Of a DNA stretch of 64,000 bases, positions 47,201 to 58,985 are shown in pieces. The DNA is from Anisodus tanguticus (Eukaryota; Streptophyta; Magnoliopsida; Solanales; Solanaceae), in contig CM067549.1 of assembly GCA_034509755.1 (NCBI GenBank), positions 45,126,052 through 45,190,051 of the forward strand, read 5' to 3'. The notes below the pieces were generated by a model. It was not told where the DNA came from. It worked only from the letters and a program-made list of their open reading frames with translations, and made no database searches. The position numbers and the translations under genes are program-made. The first letter of the stretch is position 1, and each line of letters starts with the position of its first letter.

Positions 47201-48857
47201 TACCGATAGTTCGATATCATATATTTAGCTTTTTCCCAAAGATAAAAACCTCCACTAATCTTTTATATCGATATTGTCCTTCATTAAATAAAAATATCCA
47301 ATTGATGCATATTATGCTTAATTTCTTGAAAATATAACTTTTCAATCCTTTTTATGGATTTAGCGAATTGAAGCAGCAACAAAAAAAAACATTCTCGTAT
47401 CTTTTTAGTGAAATTTCAGTTCGATTAGGAGCTAGATTTTGAATTTGGTGAAATGATGTTATTGAATTTCAGTGAAATCACAACGTAAAAGTAAGATTTG
47501 TGTACACACTATTTTTTTCGGACTCTATTTATAGAATTATATTGGGTATACTTTGTTGTTCTTTATCAAGAAAAATGGATTGCTTGTCTTTTTGTTGGGT
47601 TTTGTTGGATTTAATGAACTTTTTTTGTGGATTTAGTAAATCAAAACAAAAAGACTATGTCAAGTCTTATTTTAGAGTTTTGGTTCAATCAAGATTTGGG
47701 TTTTGTATTGGGTGGAATAATGTTATTGATTTGTGTAGGAATCTTTCTTTTTAATTGTTATTTAAAAAAAAGTTATATTGGTTTAATTAAAAGTGGGGGA
47801 GGATTTTTATCCGTGGAGTTATCTCAGCAAAAAATTATAAAATGGTCTCTATGAGTTGGAGTAATGTTTAGTGAGGATTGCATTGTTATCTACTTGACAA
47901 ACGACGAGGGCACTTACGAGCCAACAACAAAACAAATGATAATCTATTTTAAATAATTTAAGAGTAATTTTTTACCCTCTTTCCTTATTTGAAGGCATTG
48001 CTTTTCGTGGTCGTGTTGGGTTCTTAGTTAGTTAGAAGTAGAGTGCTCGAACAATCGCAAAAAAACTCCTAGGAGCACTTAATGCCCTATTTAACAGTAA
48101 GGGCTCTATACGGGCGAATTCAATGTAATTGGGCTAAAATATTCGATATTGATTATATAAAAAAAAATTATATAAGAAATAGTAGTATGGATCTTGAATA
48201 CGTTAATTATGTTCATTCATTCTTATCTCCATTTAAGGCAACTAAAAATACACGAAATAACTACAACATAAACAAAATTTAAAGGCAATGTAAGGTTATA
48301 AATTTTCATTTGGAATAAATTTATAATCCTTTTTAATTGTAATGTGTTGTATCTTATAAATTTGAAGTTATACCATTTTATGTATCTTCCCTCGTGAAAT
48401 GGATATAACATTTTTATGTATCCCTCATGAGATAGAAGTGATGTGTGAAGACATCTGGAAGCTCTCAAGCTTGTTTGATCATATCAGTTTTATATATATT
48501 CCTAGTGGTTTGAAAACATTAGCTCTTAGTTTTTCTATTTCTTTGTTGGAGGAGATCTCTCTTGGGAGAAGTTTTCCCAAGTGGATTATATATGATGCTA
48601 AGGTTATATTTAAACTATGTAAGTCATTGATGCAGTAATACAAAGTGGTTAGTTTTGATGGAAAAAAATGTATCTTCTCTCATTAAGCTCATATCCCTAT
48701 CTCTCTATATTTTTATATTGAGTATGAAAATACTCTCGCGTCAAATTTATTTAGTGGTGGATTATCATAACTGACACTTTATTATCCTTAATAAATATGG
48801 TCCGCCCATATCACAATTTCTTTATTATACTTGCCTCTCACATTACTCTCCATAGTT
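47201..48857. other. AT-rich intergenic DNA
   Basis: No gene recognised. Small ORFs (47500-47754, 47627-47854, 48399-48638) give hydrophobic low-complexity peptides without a domain. A protein-coding role is not supported. Confidence 0.5.
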
Positions 48858-50392
48858 GTTGTAACACCCGTCCTTTCGGGAAACAGTTTGAATGCGTAAA
48901 CGTAGGCATGTAGACCCGGTTCCCGGAAAGTTTAAGAATATTTATATGTGCTAATAAGAAAATTAGTATATGAAAGGACGTGATCCCGAAACAATTTTGG
49001 ATTTAACAAGTGCGACAACGGGGATTAATAATAATAATTGTATATCCCCAAAGAGGTTATGGACTAGTGTCATATTGCAAGAATTATGACATTGAGTATG
49101 AGGAAGTTTTATAAGTCGTCAGGATTTAAGTGAATTGAGATCGGGAATTTAAGTGTGTGTATAATTAATTAATTGTGAAATTAATTAATTATAATTAGGG
49201 GGACAACATCTAGTGGGATACTACGTGTAGCACTGAAACATATCATCGCACTGACTAAGCCTTATAAGCATCGGTGGCAGCTTAGGGAGGTTCACAACAA
49301 CTCCAAACATTCATCTCTTTTCCATTGATAAACAACCTTCACCTTCTTCAAAGCTTCTGTAGAAATCATTCCGTGGAGGAGAGATTGTCACACTTCTATC
49401 AGAAAGAGGAAATCTCAGTTGGTGAGTTCTAAAAATTCTCGGTCGAATTTGGGGACTTTTCGCAAGCTTCTGCTCACCAAAGGGGGAAACATTCATGGTG
49501 TTTTGGGCCTTGATCTAGCAAAAATTAAACCCTTCAAACAAGCTTGAACACTCAGAAAATCAAGCACATGCCTTGAGTTCGAGAAACTCTAGCTCAAGTC
49601 AATTTTGGGGGTTCTGTTTCTGTTTATCGGAAGCTGTTTGGGAGGAAATTTTTTCCGACGACGCTCGTCACTGCGCTTAAAAGAGGTAATCTTTCTTTTT
49701 CCTAAAGTTTATACAAGTTCAGAACAAGATTCTTGTCATTAGCTCTAAAATGATTATCGAAAATGCTAAGGTTGGGTTGGATGTTGTCGGGACTGCCGTA
49801 ATTGTAGGGTATTAGGGTTGCATGTGAAATGGTTGTACTGTTTTGGATATTATAGCAGTAAGAAGAAGGATTAAGAAGGGCGGATTGTGTGGTTATATGC
49901 ATAGGGTTCGACATAGAAAGAGTATAGGTTCTACGCGTACAAAGTATTAGCTAGAATGTCTCAATGAAGCGATTTCTAGTATATTGATCCGATTATGATG
50001 TAAATCATTCATATGGTGTAGATAATCGTTCATAGATCTTACAAGGATCCGCGGAACTTAGTTAATTTCGACAACAAGGTATGCAAGGCTCTTTCCTTCT
50101 TTTGACATAATTCTATGTGTGAAACATAACCATCGTGTTACTACATAAATTACTTTACTCTTAGTAGTTAGGGGTGATCAAGTCATCGACTCCTATGTTG
50201 AAAGAATATCCAAGTATGTTTCTAAGACCTTAATAAGGCACATCGAAAAAGATGTTGATGTTCCCAATGTTAACCAAAGGTGTAAAGAATATTATGTCAC
50301 TTCGAGTGTTTTATTATTATTCATGCATTTCATTTGCATTGCATTCATATGTTACCCTGGACCACTTGTGTTATGCACATTACTATATGGTA

Positions 50393-50395
<3 letters not shown>
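48858..50395. repeat. Possible LTR-derived DNA
   Basis: The opening GTTGTAACACCCGTCCTTTC resembles the TGTAACACCC start of some Solanaceae gypsy LTRs, and the following moderately GC-rich 1.2 kb lacks genes. No second copy or end was found in the window, so this is weak. Confidence 0.25.

Positions 50396-50440
<45 letters not shown>
50396..50440. repeat. (TA)n microsatellite
   Basis: About 22 uninterrupted TA units. Confidence 0.97.
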
Positions 50441-50444
<4 letters not shown>

Positions 50445-50557
50445 CCGCTTATTTTAGTTTACATTCAAACCAAAGTAAACCAAGCCTAAGCGGTCACGAC
50501 ATCTTGTTGATATTGATTGAGGAGTTTGATGGAGTTTAGCTGACTGAATCCATAAAA

Positions 50558-50745
50558 CACAACCCCGTTTTCATGGTTTAGGCTGCTCCCATTTCGCTCG
50601 CCGCTACTACGGGAATCGCTTTTCTTTTTTTTCCTCTGGCTACTAAGATGTTTCAATTCGCCAGGTTGTCTCTTGCTTGCCCATGGATTCAGCAGCAGTT
50701 CGAAAGGTTGCCCTATTCGAGAATCTCCGGATCTATGCTTATTTT

Positions 50746-50749
<4 letters not shown>
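50558..50749 (-). pseudogene. Plastid 23S rRNA 5' fragment (NUPT)
   Basis: On the minus strand, from GTTGAAAATAAGCATAGATC through GGGCAACCTTTCGAACTGCT, CCATGGGCAAGCAAGAGACA, ACATCTTAGTAGCCAGAGGA, CGATTCCCGTAGTAGCGGCG and AGCGAAATGGGAGCAGCC to AACGGGGTTGTG, this is the conserved 5' part of chloroplast rrn23 (recognised from memory). A few substitutions (CATAGATC for CGTAGATC, AAACCATG for AAACCGTG) show it is an old nuclear copy. It ends directly in an (AT)n run. Confidence 0.88.

Positions 50750-50779
<30 letters not shown>
50750..50779. repeat. (AT)n microsatellite
   Basis: Fifteen or so AT units joining the plastid rRNA fragment to the large inverted repeat. Confidence 0.9.
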
Positions 50780-50781
<2 letters not shown>

Positions 50782-51639
50782 CAACATCTAGTGATAGTGG
50801 AGATTCTTTGTAGTGGTGATAATTGTGATGGTGAAGGTGGTTAGTGTTATAGTGACTGACGCGATGGTAACGATTGGTAGTGGTGGTGGTGGTGGAGTTG
50901 GTTGATGTTAGTAATTGACAGTGTTGGTGGTGGTGACTAAAGAATATGTGGTGGTTGACGATGGTGTTGACGGTAGTTGGTGGTGGTGCTAATTATGATG
51001 GTAGAGGTGGTTGTTAGTAAAGATCGATCGTAGTGATGGTAGTGGCTGATAATTGTGGTGGCAACGACGGTGACTACGACGACTTCGGCGGTTGGTGATT
51101 GAGAATTGTACTAGTAGTTGACAATAGTGATGGTTGTAATGGCAGAGATGATTAGTGATGGTGAAGGGGTAGTGGTATGGGTAGGTAGGTAAGTGGGTGG
51201 GTGGGATAAGTGGGAGTGGTGATGGTAGTGGTGGTAGTTGTCAGGTGTGGTTAGTGGTGTGGGGTAGAGGGATGAGGGTTGGGAGGGTGTTGGTGGTGGT
51301 TGTGGGTGATTATAATTTTAGAGGTGATTAGTAGTGATGGGGAAGGGTAGGTTTGAAAGGGTGAGGTGGGGTTGGGAGGTGGGGTGTAGCTGGTTGTTGT
51401 GGACAAAATAGTAGTAAAAATTATTCATACAAAAATACCTCTTAATGATATTAAGAATTTGTTCAAGATCTTATTAATTAGTGCCTATTCAGACCAAATA
51501 CATGCTTACGTCTTAATTTAAATTAATGCAGTTAATAGCCGATGGTATGAGTCATTCAGATTCGGACCTTCATTAAGTGCAAATAAATGAGGCCTTAGAG
51601 TCGAAGACTTCAGATTTATTGAAATTGGTTTTTCGACAC

Positions 51640-52430
51640 GAAAGGTGCGCAAAGACATTTAGATGATCAATAATTGTATGACAACTGTCACGACACAAAC
51701 CGGAGGGCCACGACGGACACCCGGACCCTACCCGCGCGGGCACCACATGTATACTCCACCCTTTAACATATTTAAACACGGACGGGGCCGTGATAGATTA
51801 TATAAAGTTTCAACGCAGAAGCCCCAACTTATCCATTTATATACCAAGGACAAGGCCTTACATGACAACTAACCACATGACACCTATCTACAAGCCTCTA
51901 AAGAGTAAAATATACCACGACCAGACCGCAACTCCGAAACGAATAGAGTGCTCCAAATACCAGCTGAACTAGCAACCTACTAGCGCGAACTGTCACTCTC
52001 TCAATATGAACCTGCGGGCATAAAACGCAGCATCCCCAATAAAAGGGACGTCAGTACGACTGATGTACTGAGTATGTCAGGCATAAGAAATAACATAGCA
52101 GAGATATATCATAGTCTGAAACAGAAACAACTGAATATCAGTAAATGCCTATGAGGGCCCTAATACGTATGCCTAAATGTTATGCACAATGCAGTTTCCA
52201 TATACATCAGCCTCATCAGACATCTTCCTTACCATAACAGCCTCTGTGGGCATAATACCATATAATGATTAATGAATGTATGCATAATGCAAATGCGGTA
52301 TACTAATGTCCACACATGAATTCTCCCATAACCGCCTATGTGGGCATCGGGTTATATCGTCACACAGGGCATCACATCATCACATCATATTGGCCTCTTC
52401 GGGCTCTTTTGTGATAGTCTGTACCAGCTG
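51640..52430. repeat. LTR-like repeat in the spacer of the large inverted repeat
   Basis: Phrases such as GGCCACGACGGACACCCGGA, CCGCGCGGGCACCACATG, CGGGCATAAAACGCAGCATC and AAAAGGGACGTCAGTACGAC with ATGTACTGAGTATGT recall a common Solanaceae gypsy LTR or solo LTR. Exact ends were not found. Confidence 0.45.
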
Positions 52431-52451
52431 CAGGTGGTGTGCGTATATAAT

Positions 52452-52485
52452 ACACTCACACACACATATATATCATATATATATG

Positions 52486-52518
<33 letters not shown>
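52452..52518. repeat. Compound (AC)n/(AT)n/(GT)n microsatellite
   Basis: ACTCACACACACATATATAT...ATATATATATGTGTGTGTGT adjoins the right arm of the large inverted repeat and is itself close to palindromic. Confidence 0.9.
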
Positions 52519-53072
52519 AACCCTACCCTCCCCCACCACTACTAATCACCTCTAAAATTATAATCACCCACAACCACCACTACCCTCCCAACCCTCATCC
52601 CTCTACCCCACACCACTAACCACACCTGACAACTACCACCACTACCATCACCACTCCCATTTATCCCACCCACCCACTTACCTACCTACCCATACTACTA
52701 CCCCTTCATCATCTCTGCCATTACAACCATCACTATTGTCAACTACTAGTACAATTCTCAATAACCAACCGCCGAAGTCGTCGTAGTCTCCGTCGTTGCC
52801 ACCACAACTATCAGCCACTACCATCACTGCGATCGATCTTTACTAACAACCACCTCTACCATCATAATTAGCACCACCACCAACTACCGTCAACACCATC
52901 GTCAACTACCACATATTCTTTAGTCACCGCCACCAACACTGTCAATTACTAACATCAACCAACTCCACCACTACCACCACTACCAATCGTCACTATCGCG
53001 TCAGTCACTATAACACTAACCACCTTCACCATCACAATTATCCCCACTACAAAGCATCTCCACTATCACTAG

Positions 53073-54289
53073 TGAACATAAATTTTCATTTTCTTATCAA
53101 ATAATAATTTTATTTTATTAGATTTATATTTATTTTCTAATATTTAATTATCTATTATTTGAATTATATATTTATTTTATTTAAATAAATACATTATGCA
53201 CATTCAGATGTTGACAAACAAATGTCTTAATCATTCAGTGTTCAGATTTAGAGACAACATCTTAATAATTCAGATTCAGGCGTTTTAATATTAATGAAAA
53301 TAAATGAGGCCTAAATATTCCACTCATGCTCATAAAAACTATGTCTCCTCGTCTTTTAATATCCGAGAAGGAAAGTCTTTTGGAAATTATTTAGGTTTTT
53401 CTTTATCAGCCACAAGACTTCGCCAAAATGACTTCTAATTCATTCTTGACTCTTTCAAAATTAGCGTGTATGAGATCTAATTTCCTAACTACGGCAGGAT
53501 GTTCTACCCTCATTAAATCCACTCTAAATAGTATGCCTAACCTGTAAATTTAATTTAAATGCACACTAGGATCTTGAACACAATAAGCTTACAGAGAGAC
53601 ATTATAAAAAATATGCTTGATGTAGAACACATCATCATAAAGAGGAGCGAAAGCGTTAGTCGAAAATCGATTTCTACCTCCTTGCCCTAGCCTTACGTTA
53701 CCACAACCATCGACAATGAAATTGTGTAGTTAATATATGGTAACCCTAATGAGTGGAGGGAGGACCAATTTATAAAGTTGTGACTTAATTTGGTACGTTC
53801 ATCAAATAACCAATCTAACGGATGAGATTTACTTAATTTGGTACGTTCATCAAATAACCAATCTAATGGACGAGATTTATCTTTCATTAAACATTAGTTA
53901 TGGACTTTACATTAATTGGGCCACAAATAATAAAAGTCTAACATTCTCCTGTTTGGCTCAATGAACACACACCACTAATATTTAATAACACAAACATTAG
54001 TTGCTCATAAAATAAATTTTTTCTATAATATCTGTCATACATACTATAATATGGTAAATCACTAGTACGAGTTATGACAATTATATATAATTTTGTGCTA
54101 CATACTCCCTTTCATATACTATAACATTAGAAACTTATCATACCAGATTCATAAGCTATAAAAAAAATTAACATTATGGTCCATAACTATGTTTCATTGA
54201 TTCTTATCCTACAATATGTCAAAACAATAACGTGTGCAATGTATATCATAAACATACAATTGAGCTCAAAGTGTCAAAAATCATAAATA
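53073..54289. other. AT-rich intergenic DNA with a tandem duplication
   Basis: No gene recognised. A 48-bp unit (ACTTAATTTGGTACGTTCAT...GATGAGATTT) occurs twice in a row at 53783-53879 with two mismatches, and an ORF over it is only a product of the repeat. Confidence 0.6.
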
Positions 54290-56890
54290 TATTAATCATA
54301 TGTGCAACCAATATCCATTTTATGTACATGTTCTTTAAATGTCTTTGGTGATCATGAGATGAGTCCTAATATGCTCAACTGACACTATTTATTTATGAAT
54401 TTCATCCTCAATGATAAAATAATTTAGTTCCATATGATTGGCACCTTTGGAGTACTTATCGTTCTTGGAGAAGAATACTATTGCAGTATTATTACAACAA
54501 ATTTTCAACGGCTTGGTAATGGTGTGACAACCCCAAGTCCAGAAATAAAGTTTTGCAGCCATAATGCATGAATTGTGGCTTCAAAAATGCCACAAATTCT
54601 GCTTCTATCATGGATGTAGCTTTGACAGATTACTTAGAACTCTTCTGCGGTACTGCTCTCTCAGTTAATAGGAACAAATATCTAAACGTGAATTTTCTAG
54701 TGTCAACACAATCACCAAAGTCTGAATCTTAGTATCGAATAACTTCCAAACAGTTGGATCTCCTAATATGAGCATGTAATCCTTCGTTTCTTTCAAGTAT
54801 CTCAAGACTTTCTTTGCAACTTTTCAGTGCTTAATTTCAGGGTTACTATGATATCTTATTAGCATTCCAATAGAAAAGTAAGGAATTGACTCCATTTCGT
54901 TTCATTCTACATCATTTTTCGGACATTACATGAGACTAAATTTGAATTGAAACAATTCCCGCAGAACAATTGTTCATGTAAAGATATAGCCTTTTCGAGA
55001 CATTCTCAATAATCCTTGTTATCTATCACGAAATATTTATACCTCTATCATATAGGCTCACACATATCTTTCATTTTAAAATTCTTAGAGAGAAAATCTT
55101 TTGTCTCATGCAATATGCCCAAGTATTAGCAACAAGTAAAATATCATTAAAGTATATGGCTGAGAATATAAGCTTGCTCCCACTGATCTTTTGGTAAATA
55201 TACCGATCAACAATGTTCTCCTTAACTCCAAAAGATGTTATGGTATCTTTAAACTTTATATACCATTATCGTAAGACTTGTTTGGGTCCATTTATTGATT
55301 TCTTTAGCTTACACACCATTTGATCTTTTTCTTTAATTTCGGAACCCTCTGGTTGGTCCATATGAATTTACTCCTGGAGGTCCTCATTAAGAAAGGCAAT
55401 TTTTATGTTCATTTGGTGTAAATCTAAATCATAATGAGCCACCAACGCTATAATAATTCTTATCGAGCCTTTCTTCGAGATCGATAAAAATGTCTCTTTA
55501 TAATCAATGCCTCATTTTTAGTACAACTCTTGACAACAAGTCTTGCTTTATATCTATCAACATTGTCATTTGAATCGTGTTTGGTCTTAAAGATCCTTCT
55601 ACACCAAATTCTTCTAAAAATTTACGGCAATTCAATGAGATCCCAGACTTTATTGTATTTTATGGCTTTTAACTCTTCTTTTATGGCATCAATCCATTTA
55701 TTAGACCCAATACTTTTTATGACTTGTGAAAATGAAATCAAATGTTTATTTAAGTACAATGTCAAAGATCTGACTCTTGTAAATAAACTACATAATCATC
55801 TGAAATAGCAAATCTTCTTTCTCTGTGAGTTTTGTTAATAGAATTCTTTGTGGTTCATTTGTGTTAGATGTTCGTGAGTTAGTTCCTTCCTAAAGTGTTT
55901 CATCCGAATGTTGTTCAGTATTGTCAAAGTCTTCGACAACATGAATAATATTTGTTATTGATGTAGAAGTAAGCACATTCATGGGTAATGAAATATTTAC
56001 CCTTAATTTATTTTCACACTTTATCGTTCAACACTACCACTAACTTTATCATTCTCAATGGTTCTTGCATTACTGACTTCAACATTTCTCGAACTATGAT
56101 TTGGACAGTAAAACCTATACCCTTTAGATTTCCTTGGGTAATCAATAAGGTAAGCACTTACTGTTCGAGAATTTTTTTTCCATGTGGAATATAAATTCTA
56201 ACTTTCGTTGGGCAACCCTAAAACTGCAAGTTCCTTAAATTAGGTTTCCTTTCGGTCTACAATTTTAAAATGGGTCTTTTGAAACTGCCTTACTAGGAAT
56301 CCTGTTAAATAGATATACACGATTTTAAGAGCATACATCCACACTTGGATAATAAGGAATTACTCATCATACTCCTAAACATATCCATAAGTATTTGAGT
56401 ATGCCTTTTTGCAACACCATTTTGTTGAGACATTCCTGACATAGTATAATGTGCACATATGTCATGTTCTTCGAGAAATTTTGCGAATGAATCTGGACAT
56501 TGTCCGGATTCATTATACTTTTATAATATTCACCACCTTTATCTGACTTAATGATTTTCACTTTTCTATCTAATTGCCTTTCAATCTCACCGATGCACAC
56601 TTTGAGAGTGTCATTGCTTGAGATTTTTCATTTAAGCAAATAGATTTATCCATAACGTGTAAAATTATCGATAAAAGTGATTAAATATTTTTCTCCACCA
56701 AAAGATGGAATATCAAAGGGTTCACAAATATCAGTGTGTATAATTTCAAGAAGCTGAGTGCTTCTTGTGGCACTTTTCAAACTATGCTTTGCTTTCCCTT
56801 GATGCAATCCAAATATATATCAAGACCAGTAAAATTTGGATGCAGAAATAACTCAAATGTTTGTGCCACAAGTAAGCAGGACTTTCATCC
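54290..56890 (-). pseudogene. Element D: degenerate Ty1/copia pol
   Basis: Read on the minus strand, copia domains appear in order: pre-integrase end (GLHQGKAKHS-like) near 56800, integrase with LITFIDNFTRYG near 56680 and RKVKIIKSDKGGEYY at 56560-56520, then reverse transcriptase fragments (EQPEGFEIKEKDHMVCKLKK) near 55340, and the RNase H end (NDKYSKGANHMELNYF) near 54440. The motifs differ from elements A, B and C, so this is another lineage. Frames change often and stops are frequent. I could not find its LTRs. Confidence 0.75.
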
Positions 56891-57992
56891 AATTAACTAC
56901 GTTTAATTCCAACATTTTAATGAATAGAAAAAAATGATTAAAAAAACATTATCGAGTTTCAATTTATTACCATAGTAAGAACATCAGAACCGAAAGAAAA
57001 TAATCCCTTGATTATTTTTATTAATGTAAAAGGTATATATACATGATATACAATATTTAGTTATGGAAATTAAATCTATTTTTTCCTAATACAAGAGTAC
57101 TAATTTTTCCTAATACAAGACTACTACCATAATTACACATGTACAAGAATTCCAATACGAATATACAAAATATACACGTATACACATATAGTCTTTCAAG
57201 AATGATATAAAACAACATTCTTATATAAATCGAAATATCCATATCCAAACTTAAATAAAATTCAGAAACATCAAGTCTTGGAAGAGAAATAAAATTCATA
57301 GAACTTGAGGAACATAAAGAGTCTATTATAGATAAAGATGATGTCCGGTCTCCAAGATCAAAATAGTATAAAAATAACAAAAGTTGTACTTACTCTAGAA
57401 ATAGACAAAGAATAACATAAATTAATAAAATTACACCTCAAAATATGAGTTCTCACCAGTGCGGAGTCATGATTTTCACTAAGGAGGTTTTAAATATAAA
57501 AAGGTAAACGCATGTAGAAGTCAAGAGAATTAATGTCTACTAAATATACATAAATAATATGTAAACCTTGTATATACAATGTAATTTTTCATCGAAGAGG
57601 GGTTCATACCCACCTGATACAACCCCCAGTTCTCACTAACTTCTTTTCACAATTTCAGCCAAATATAACAGTTAGAATTTGTTCAATATTTGATGGAGAT
57701 CAAGAGTGTTCACTTTTAACAAATTTAAAAGTTAAAACTACTCAAAATGCATTTTAAGGATTACTTTGAACCTACCCAAACATAAGTGACCATTTCTATT
57801 ATTTTCTCAACAAACATACATCTCAGCATTATATTTCATGTTTTTAACTATTTAATAAGTGTGAATACCCTTGAATGACCGGCAAAGGGAGGCTTTAGTC
57901 CATCACATATGCCATTTTTATGTCATGATCCAACTCAAGTATCGTGCCTCAAAATACCAATTCAAGTATTCTGTCTCAAGAGGTATATTTAC
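56891..57992. repeat. Intergenic DNA with a Solanaceae MITE-like element
   Basis: Between about 57456 and 57626, CCAGTGCGGAGTCATGATTT...TCACTAAGGAGG, TAAACGCATGTAGAAGTCAA and TACAATGTAATTTTTCATCG followed by AAGAGGGGTTC match, from memory, a widespread Solanaceae element whose consensus starts CAGTGGCGGAGCC. The rest is AT-rich with no gene. Confidence 0.5.
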
Positions 57993-58928
57993 TGTTGATG
58001 TTGGATGGATGTTGTGACAACATCTGTAAATGCTCAGGACAACATCTTATGAAAATAAGAATGTTGCATGCGATGTTGTGACAACATTCCTGACAATATC
58101 TCTGTAACGATTTTGCCTATTCTTCCAGCCAAAACAGGTTGTGTTATTGTGAGTAAAAAATGACCTAGGCAAGCTTACAATGATGTTGTGTTTAAAACGT
58201 GATAAAAGAAACAGTCAAAGCTTGGAGAGGAAGCAGCGTGAAGACCAAGTCCAGAATGTTGAGCTTTTTAAGGAGCAAGAACAGGTCCAAGCTGAAGCCT
58301 TCTTTTACTCAGCCTCCACAACCAACCAGTGAGGATTTCAAGGGAAGTCCACTCTATAAATAGAGGGGAGCTTCAGAGTATCGATATCCAGAATTGAACG
58401 AGAAGAATTACCAAGAGAGCTCTCGGATATTCACCTTAGAAACTGGATCAACACACTTAGCCTAAAGTAGTATAACAACATCTAGTCCCACATTACTATT
58501 GATGCCCAGATTCTAGATCAAACTTATATTTCAAGCAATTGTAATGAAGATGTTGTATTTGTCTTTTTAGATCTTTTAACTTTAGGCTGAAGTCATCTGC
58601 GACTTCACTTTTGTTTATAATTTCTTTTTTGCATTTATTGTTAAATCTTGTAAAAAGAAATTCATTTTTAATTGTATATAATTTATACAATTCTTTGGTC
58701 ATTGACCATCAAGGGATATATTAATATATACTCTTGAAAATATAAACCTTGTGTCTCTTTACTTTTCCGCTGCATTTACTCTATAAAGGTTTATAACTAT
58801 TTTATCACAATGTTGCCACAGATGTTGACACAACATTGAAGGCAACATCCAGAAACTGTTTTAATTGTTCTAGCAGTTACGGTGTTGTTCTTACATATTC
58901 TTGCTTATCCGTATCCCCGGACCCAACA
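57993..58928 (+). repeat. 5' LTR of element C (936 bp)
   Basis: Starts TGTTGATGTTGGATGG and ends GGACCCAACA. A strong TATA box (CTCTATAAATAGAGG, TATAAATA at 58355-58362) lies about 365 bp in. Two perfect ATGTTGTGACAACAT palindromes are at 58009-58023 and 58073-58087. The start is set by analogy with element B because the 3' copy is not visible. Confidence 0.85.
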
Positions 58929-58930
58929 AG

Positions 58931-58943
58931 TGGTATCAGAGCC
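58931..58943 (+). other. Primer binding site of element C
   Basis: TGGTATCAGAGCC, two bases after the LTR, complementary to initiator Met-tRNA. Confidence 0.93.
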
Positions 58944-58985
58944 AACACTTGATACAATAAGTGTTTGATTCTGAATACTACGGCT

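Larger units (their letters stand above)
50788..53072. repeat. Large inverted repeat with GTGGTGG-rich arms
   Basis: Left arm 50788-51351 (564 bp) is rich in GGTGGTGG and GTGATGG and has very few C. Right arm 52520-53072 (553 bp) is its reverse complement, rich in CCACCACC, with scattered mismatches. The spacer is 1168 bp. Neither arm encodes a protein in a sustained frame. The arms abut AT/GT microsatellites. Candidate explanations are a foldback transposon or a minisatellite-like repeat duplicated in inverted orientation. Confidence 0.92.

Noticed and set aside
50788..51351. Left arm of the large inverted repeat as a Gly/Val-rich coding region
   Set aside because: No sustained reading frame; the repetitive nucleotide pattern explains the codon-like look.
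52306..52545. ORFs ending in repeated IYIYIY/VCVCV
   Set aside because: Produced by the AT/GT microsatellite.
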